Origin: Streptomyces lincolnensis
Lineage (GTDB): Bacteria > Actinomycetota > Actinomycetes > Streptomycetales > Streptomycetaceae
NCBI RefSeq assembly: GCF_021173675.1
Contig: NZ_JAIHON010000003.1
Location: forward strand, 186,001-250,000
DNA: 64,000 bases
Direction: 5' to 3'
Every line of letters starts with the position of its first letter. The stretch's first letter is position 1. A program made the translations under genes and the position numbers. Below are positions 59,195 through 64,000 of the stretch, one piece after another. The notes beneath the pieces are model-generated. The model did not search any database. It had not been told where the DNA came from and saw only the letters and a list, made by a program, of their open reading frames with translations.

Positions 59195-59860
59195 ATGCCG
59201 AGCCCGACGACCGACAGCGACGGAACGCGCCCCGCGACCGGGAAGCGCCGCGCCCCGCTGAACCGGGCGAGCGTCGTGGCCGCCGGACGGCGGGTGGCCC
59301 GCGACGAAGGGCTGTCGGCGGTGACGCTGCGCCGGGTCGCGGCCGAACTCGGTGTGACGGCCATGGCGTTGTACCGGCACGTCGGCGACAAGCGCGAGCT
59401 GCTGGTGGCGATGCTGGACGACGTGGCCGAGCACCTGGTGATCCCGGACCGCGAGGGAACGCCCTCGGACCGGCTGGTGCTGGCCTTCCGCGCCCTGCAC
59501 GACCATCTGACGGCCGAGCCGTGGGTGACCGAAGTCCTCAAGGCCGGCGAGCTGTTCGGGCCGCGCGCCTCCCGGTTCGTCGAACATGTGCTGGCCCTGC
59601 TGGAGGAGGCCGGGCTCGGCGACGAGCGGGCGGCCGACGCCTATTGGGCGCTGTGGTGGTACACCTTCGGGCATCTGTCGTATCTGCCCGCGTTGCGGCC
59701 CGAGGGCCGCCCCGCCCGGGCCGAGCTGATGACCCGAGTCCCGGCGACCGACCATCCCCGGCTGGCCCGCATGCTGGCCCGCCCGCCGCGCCAGGCGGCG
59801 GCGGAGGACGCGTTCGTGCCCGGCCTGAGGGCCCTTCTGCGGGGCCTGCTGACGGACTGA
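59195..59860 (+). CDS. TetR-class regulator (TetR_C_1 type) of the metallophore-type locus
   Basis: Repressor of 221 aa. The helix-turn-helix is ASVVAAGRRVARDEGLSAVT, LRRVAAELGVTAMALYRHVG; the C-terminal region (LVLAFRALHDHLTAEPWVTE, WALWWYTFGHLSYL) fits the tetracycline-repressor-like group. AAGGTGG lies 4 nt before the ATG. It is the last gene of the importer operon, 15 bp after the fusion gene. Matching palindromes at 54086 and 59914 suggest that it represses its own operon and the exporter operon, probably until a small molecule binds. Confidence 0.9.
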   Translation: MPSPTTDSDGTRPATGKRRAPLNRASVVAAGRRVARDEGLSAVTLRRVAAELGVTAMALYRHVGDKRELLVAMLDDVAEHLVIPDREGTPSDRLVLAFRALHDHLTAEPWVTEVLKAGELFGPRASRFVEHVLALLEEAGLGDERAADAYWALWWYTFGHLSYLPALRPEGRPARAELMTRVPATDHPRLARMLARPPRQAAAEDAFVPGLRALLRGLLTD

Positions 59861-59913
59861 GACCCAAGGGCCCGTGCCTCGCGCACGGCACCCGACCGGT
59901 TCTCCGCCCGCAT

Positions 59914-59928
59914 GTATACGCCGTATAT
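59914..59928. promoter_or_regulatory. Probable TetR operator before the exporter operon
   Basis: GTATACG-C-CGTATAT is a 7-1-7 palindrome with one arm mismatch, 23 bp before the exporter ATG. It matches 54086-54100 at 12 of 15 bases, 5.8 kb away. Confidence 0.62.
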
Positions 59929-59951
59929 CCATGTCTGCAAGGGGTTTGCCC

Positions 59952-61544
59952 ATGACCCAGGACGTACACCGGGAACCGGCCGCCGAGGCCGACTCCCCGG
60001 CCGGCAGCGGATGGCTGCTCGCCACGACGTCACTGGCCGCCGTACTGATGACGCTGGACATCACCGTCGTCAACGTCGCCCTGCCCGAGGTCGCCGCCGA
60101 CCTGGACGCCGGACTGACCGGCCTCCAATGGGTGGTGAACGCCTACACCCTGACCTTCGCCGCGCTCCTGCTGCCCGCCGGAGCCCTGTCCGACCGGATC
60201 GGCCGACGGAGCATGTTCCTGGTCGGCGTCGCCGTCTTCACCGCCGCGTCGGCGGGCTGCGGCGCCGCGCCCGGCGTCGGGACGCTGATCGCCTGCCGCG
60301 CCGTGCAGGGACTGGGCGGCGCGATGGTGATGTCGACCGCGCTCGCCCTGATAGCCGGGGCCTACGAGGGACGGCGCCGCCAGTCGGCCATCGGGATGTT
60401 CTCCGCGGCCGGCGGCGCCGCGGCCGCCCTCGGGCCGGTCGTCGGCGGCGCCGTCGTGGAGGGGCTCGACTGGCGGTGGATCTTCTACGTCAACCTGCCG
60501 GTCGGCGTCCTCATCCTGGTCGGCACCGTGCTGCGCGTGCCCGCCGACCGCACCCGCGAACTGCCCCGCCCCGAGGGCCGGTTCGACCTCGTCGGGCTGC
60601 TGCTCGCCGCGGGTGCGCTGCTCGGCCTCAACTACGGCCTGGTGACCGGACCCGAGGACGGCTGGACCTCCGCCTCCGCCCTGCTGCCCCTGGTGGCCGG
60701 GGCGCTGCTCGTCGCCGCGTTCGCGGGCTGGGAGACCCGGCGCCGGGACGCGGCGATGTTCGACGTACGGCTGCTGCGGGTGCCGTCGTTCACCGGCGCG
60801 ATCGTCCTCAGCTTCGTCTGCCGCGTCGTCAGCTTCGGCGTGCTGCCGTACCTGATCCTGTGGCTGTCGGGCATGCTCGGCCACAGCCCGCTCGGCACCG
60901 GCCTGCGGCTGCTGGCGATGACGGCCTTCATCATGCTGGTCGCCCCCTTCAGCGGGCTGTTCCTGAAACTGATGCCGACGCGCGGGGTGATGGCCCTGGG
61001 CACCGGGATCACCGCGGTCGCGCTGCTCACCATGGCGCGGGTCGGCCCCGACGACTCCTGGCTGGTGATGCTGCCCGGCCTGGTGCTCCTCGGCATCGGC
61101 GGGGCGATCGCCTTCCCGCCGCTGATGGGCATCGCCGTCGGGGTCGTGCCCCCGGAGCGGGCCGGAATGGCGTCCGGGATGACCAACACCTTCTTCCCGC
61201 TCGGCACGGCGACCGGAGTGGCCGCCTTCGGCGCCGTGTTCAGCACCCGCATCGACCACGACCTGGACGACACCAGGCTCGCGGCGCTCGGCGTCCCGGA
61301 GGGAACGCGGCAGCAGGTCCGGGACGCCGTCGCCGCCGGGCAGTTCGGGCAGCTCGAACGCGTCCTGCCCGCCGCGGCCCGCGAACCCGTCCTGGACGCG
61401 GCCCGCTCCGCGCTCACCGGCGGCCTGGCCACGATCTGCCTCACCGCGGCCGTGGTCAGCCTCCTCGCCGCCGTCGCCTCCTGGACCCTCATCCGCGACC
61501 GGGATCAGCTGACCGCGAAGGAGCCGGCCGATGTCCCCGCCTGA
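59952..61544 (+). CDS. DHA2-type MFS exporter (14 TM, EmrB/QacA)
   Basis: Drug:H+ antiporter-like protein of 530 aa with about 14 hydrophobic helices. Helix 1 holds LDITVVNVALPEVAADL, then WVVNAYTLTFAALLLPAGAL and the loop motif DRIGRRSMFLVG (motif A); motif C-like GPVVGGAVVEGLDWRWIFYV follows. AAGGGG is about 8 nt before the ATG. It begins an operon with a methyltransferase and an ABC transporter and shares an operator with the importer operon. Export of a metallophore, or a YbtX-like role, is inferred. Confidence 0.88.
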   Translation: MTQDVHREPAAEADSPAGSGWLLATTSLAAVLMTLDITVVNVALPEVAADLDAGLTGLQWVVNAYTLTFAALLLPAGALSDRIGRRSMFLVGVAVFTAASAGCGAAPGVGTLIACRAVQGLGGAMVMSTALALIAGAYEGRRRQSAIGMFSAAGGAAAALGPVVGGAVVEGLDWRWIFYVNLPVGVLILVGTVLRVPADRTRELPRPEGRFDLVGLLLAAGALLGLNYGLVTGPEDGWTSASALLPLVAGALLVAAFAGWETRRRDAAMFDVRLLRVPSFTGAIVLSFVCRVVSFGVLPYLILWLSGMLGHSPLGTGLRLLAMTAFIMLVAPFSGLFLKLMPTRGVMALGTGITAVALLTMARVGPDDSWLVMLPGLVLLGIGGAIAFPPLMGIAVGVVPPERAGMASGMTNTFFPLGTATGVAAFGAVFSTRIDHDLDDTRLAALGVPEGTRQQVRDAVAAGQFGQLERVLPAAAREPVLDAARSALTGGLATICLTAAVVSLLAAVASWTLIRDRDQLTAKEPADVPA

Positions 61545-62259
61545 CGTCTACGGCCCGGCCGCCGAGTTCTACGACCTGCTCGCCGCACCGGCCTGGGCCC
61601 GGCTCGGCCCCCTGCTCCGCAAGGCGCTGGACGGCGTCGACCCGCAGCACGGGCCCCTGCTCGACCTCGGCGCGGGCACCGGGCTGTCCACCGAGGCCGC
61701 CGCCGACGCCGTCCCCGGCGCGCGGGTGCTGGCGATGGAGCCGTCCGCCGGGATGCGCATCGCGCTGTCCACCCGCCTCGCCTGCCGGCCCGCGCTCGCC
61801 GACCGCGTCACCGTCACCGCGGGCACGGTCCACGACGCGCGACTGCCGCCCCGCCTGTGCGCGGCCGTCGCCCTCGGCGTCGTAGGACATCTCCTTCCCG
61901 CCGAACGGGCCGCCCTGTGGCGGGAGTTGAGCCAGCGGCTGGCGCCCGGAGCGCCCGCCGTCGTCGACGTCCTGGACCGCACCGCGCCCCCGACCCGGGC
62001 GCCGCTGCGGCTGGCGACGCGGCGCGTGGGCGCGCTGACCTACGAGTCGTGGAGCGAGGGCGCCGACGACGGCTGGACCCTCACCTACCGCGTACGCGAG
62101 GGGCAGCGGGTCGTCCGCGAACACGCCGTACCGCTGCCCTGGTCGGGGATCGGCATCGACCTCCTCGCCGAGGAGGCCGGGGCCGCCGGACTCCGGTGCA
62201 CGCGGCTCGCCCCCGACTTCGCGGTATTCCGTACCACCACCCGAGAGGAACACTCATGA
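61531..62259 (+). CDS. Class I SAM-dependent methyltransferase
   Basis: Methyltransferase of 242 aa. Motif I is LLDLGAGTGLSTEAAADAVP, followed by VLAMEPSAGMRIALSTRLA and VALGVVGHLLPAERAALWRE. It starts inside the exporter gene (14-nt overlap) and its stop overlaps the ABC transporter start, so it is fully coupled to the transport genes. This argues for a role in modifying the transported compound. Acceptor unknown. Confidence 0.85.
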   Translation: MSPPDVYGPAAEFYDLLAAPAWARLGPLLRKALDGVDPQHGPLLDLGAGTGLSTEAAADAVPGARVLAMEPSAGMRIALSTRLACRPALADRVTVTAGTVHDARLPPRLCAAVALGVVGHLLPAERAALWRELSQRLAPGAPAVVDVLDRTAPPTRAPLRLATRRVGALTYESWSEGADDGWTLTYRVREGQRVVREHAVPLPWSGIGIDLLAEEAGAAGLRCTRLAPDFAVFRTTTREEHS

Positions 62260-64000
62260 CCGGCGCGGCCCTCGCGGACACGCGAGAGGGCACCCCCGAC
62301 ACCGCCCCCCAGCCGCCCGAGGCCCCCGGCTCGCCGCCGGGCCTCGGCGACCTGCTCGCCCCCGTGCGCGGGCGCCTGATCGCCGCGGTCGTCGCCCAGG
62401 CGGCGGCCGCGGTCTGCTCGACGATCCCGTTCATCGCGGTCGCCGAACTCGCCCGCGCCCTGCTGGCGTCCGGCGGCCCGGACGAGGGCCGCGCCTGGGC
62501 CGCGGCGTGGACCGCCGTGGCCGCGCTGGTGGCCCGCCTCGTGCTGTACGCGACCGCGGGCGTTCTCACCCATCTCGCCGACGCCGACCTCCAGCTCGGG
62601 CTGCGCCGCCGCATCGCCCGACACCTGGGGCGGCTGCCGCTGGGCTGGTTCACCGAGAACAGCTCGGGCGAGGTGAAGAAGGCGGCGGGCGACAACATCT
62701 CCACGCTCCACCACCTCGTCGCGCACACCGCGCTGGAGGTCACCGCGGCGATCGTCGTGCCGCTGACCGCCCTGGTCTACCTGTTCACCGTGGACTGGCG
62801 GCTCGCCCTCGTCGCCCTGCTCCCGCTCCTGCTCGGCGGCCACTTCTTCACGCGGGCCATGTCCGGCGGGGAGGAGGTGACGGCAAAGTTCTTCGGCGCC
62901 ATGGGCGGCGTGAACGCGGCCGTCGTCGAACTCGTCCAGGGCATCGCGGTGATCAAGGCCTACGGCCGCACCTCCCGCGCCCATCGCGCCTACGACGACG
63001 CGGCCGACAGCTTCTCCGTCTTCTTCCGCGACTGGATCATGAGTACGACACGGGCCAGCACATCGGCCGCGCTCGCCCTCTCCGGCCCGGCCGCCCTGCT
63101 CGTCGCCACCGTCGCGGGCACCCTGTTCGTCACCCGGGGCTGGACCGACGCCGTCGACCTCGTGCCGTTCGTCCTGCTCGGCCCGGCCCTGACCGGGTCG
63201 GTGATGGGACTGGCCCAGTCCGGGCATGCCGTCCAGGGCGGCCTCCAGAGCGCCCGCGAGATCCACGCGCTGCTGGCCGCCCCCACCCTGCCCGAGGCGT
63301 CCGAGCCGACGGCACCCGCGCCGGACGGCCGCGTCGAGATGACCGGCGTCGGCTTCAGCTACGACGGCACCACCGACGTCCTGAGCGGCATCGACCTGAC
63401 CCTGCGGCCGGGCACCGTCACCGCTCTGGTCGGCGCCTCGGGATCGGGCAAGTCCACCCTCGCCCGGCTGGTGCCCCGCTTCTGGGACCCGTCCGCCGGC
63501 ACGGTACGCATCGGCGGCACGGACGTGCGGGACATCGCCCCGAACGACCTGTACCGGCAGGTCTCTTTCGTCTTCCAGGAACCCCACCTGCTGCGCACCA
63601 CGGTCCGCGACAACATCCGGCTCGGCCGCCCGGACGCCGACGACACGGCCGTGGAGCGGGCCGCGCGCGCCGCACACATCCACGAGCGGATCACCGCGCT
63701 GCCGCGGGGTTACGCCTCGGTCATCGGCGAGGACGCGCGGCTCTCCGGCGGCGAGTCCCAACGCCTGTCCGTCGCGCGGGCGTTGCTCGCCGACGCACCC
63801 GTCCTCGTGCTGGACGAGGCGACCTCCTTCGCCGACCCCGAGTCCGAGGCGGCCGTCCAGGAGGCCCTGTCCGCGCTGGCCGCGGGCCGCACCCTGCTGG
63901 TCATCGCCCACCGGCTCGCGACCGTCCGCGACGCCGACCACATCGTGGTCCTGGACGGCGGACGCATCGCCGAACAGGGCACCCACGACCGGCTCGTGGC
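62256..64000 (+). CDS. ABC half-transporter, possible YbtP/Q-IrtA/B-like siderophore type (runs off window)
   Basis: First 581 codons of a fused membrane-ATPase ABC protein. After a Pro-rich N-terminus the membrane domain (about 40-320) contains LGRLPLGWFTENSSGEVKKA and DNISTLHHLVAHTALEVTAA, which resemble siderophore-uptake transporters with exporter fold. The ATPase domain has VGASGSGKSTLARL near residue 393, Q-loop VFQEPHLLRTT, signature LSGGESQRLSVARALL and Walker B VLVLDEATSF. Only the tail is missing. A second half-transporter is expected just past the window end. Confidence 0.87.
   Translation, partial: MTGAALADTREGTPDTAPQPPEAPGSPPGLGDLLAPVRGRLIAAVVAQAAAAVCSTIPFIAVAELARALLASGGPDEGRAWAAAWTAVAALVARLVLYATAGVLTHLADADLQLGLRRRIARHLGRLPLGWFTENSSGEVKKAAGDNISTLHHLVAHTALEVTAAIVVPLTALVYLFTVDWRLALVALLPLLLGGHFFTRAMSGGEEVTAKFFGAMGGVNAAVVELVQGIAVIKAYGRTSRAHRAYDDAADSFSVFFRDWIMSTTRASTSAALALSGPAALLVATVAGTLFVTRGWTDAVDLVPFVLLGPALTGSVMGLAQSGHAVQGGLQSAREIHALLAAPTLPEASEPTAPAPDGRVEMTGVGFSYDGTTDVLSGIDLTLRPGTVTALVGASGSGKSTLARLVPRFWDPSAGTVRIGGTDVRDIAPNDLYRQVSFVFQEPHLLRTTVRDNIRLGRPDADDTAVERAARAAHIHERITALPRGYASVIGEDARLSGGESQRLSVARALLADAPVLVLDEATSFADPESEAAVQEALSALAAGRTLLVIAHRLATVRDADHIVVLDGGRIAEQGTHDRLV

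Noticed and set aside
1..64000. tRNA, rRNA, insertion sequences, prophage or conjugative genes
   Set aside because: No T-loop or cloverleaf pattern, transposase, integrase or phage-like frame was recognised on reading either strand. A covariance-model search was not possible here.

Overview
The window is about 72% GC, with the strong third-position GC bias, leaderless promoters (a TANNNT box 7-8 nt before the start codon) and gene families typical of Streptomyces. Examples are a streptogrisin-type protease, an XRE-DUF5753/DUF397 pair, an SAV2177-type methyltransferase, an actinobacterial proteasome beta subunit and a sugar ABC importer without its own ATPase. It reads as ordinary chromosome. 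I see no rRNA, tRNA, CRISPR array, insertion sequence, integrase or origin.

Layout. 0-9.3 kb: a truncated secreted serine protease, a MalY-type aminotransferase, a LysR/RidA-ABM divergent pair with a PPOX F420 enzyme, a large secreted alpha/beta hydrolase and a Gfo/Idh/MocA oxidoreductase. 9.3-17.1 kb: a DUF35 gene and a TetR gene that share an operator motif, a membrane-anchored peptidoglycan-binding protein, a flavin reductase-like protein, a multidomain SpoIIE phosphatase, small proteins and an RpiR regulator. 17.2-21.6 kb: a small acidic protein coupled to a free-standing FhaA N-terminal domain, a GT-C membrane glycosyltransferase and a Tat-exported PAP2 phosphatase. 21.7-31.2 kb: a carbohydrate-use locus with a BadF/NAGK-type kinase, a ROK regulator with a clear operator, a CUT1 ABC importer and two large poorly characterised presumed alpha/alpha-toroid enzymes. 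31.3-36.1 kb: a VOC protein, a P-loop kinase, a SnoaL-like protein, and a beta-phosphoglucomutase/GH65 phosphorylase pair.

36.2-46.5 kb: a GT-C enzyme with a flippase-like partner, an orphan but catalytically intact PrcB, a Ni/Co transporter behind a Nur-like box, a small secreted cysteine-containing protein, an APC permease operon, a DUF5709 protein and soluble transhydrogenase. 46.6-53.9 kb: a GNAT gene preceded by a possible 18-codon leader, an oxidoreductase, an aldo-keto reductase, a methyltransferase, and an XRE/DUF397/HATPase regulatory group.

54.0-64.0 kb (the most interesting part): a dipeptide/nickel/opine-type ABC importer operon, with one permease fused to both ATPases, ends in its own TetR gene. 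Its promoter has a Zur-like 7-1-7 box over the -35 element and a second 7-1-7 palindrome over the start point. The same second palindrome precedes the next operon (DHA2 exporter, methyltransferase, and an ABC half-transporter of possible YbtPQ/IrtAB type that runs off the window). I infer a metal- and TetR-controlled metallophore trafficking locus. No biosynthetic enzyme other than the methyltransferase is visible here.
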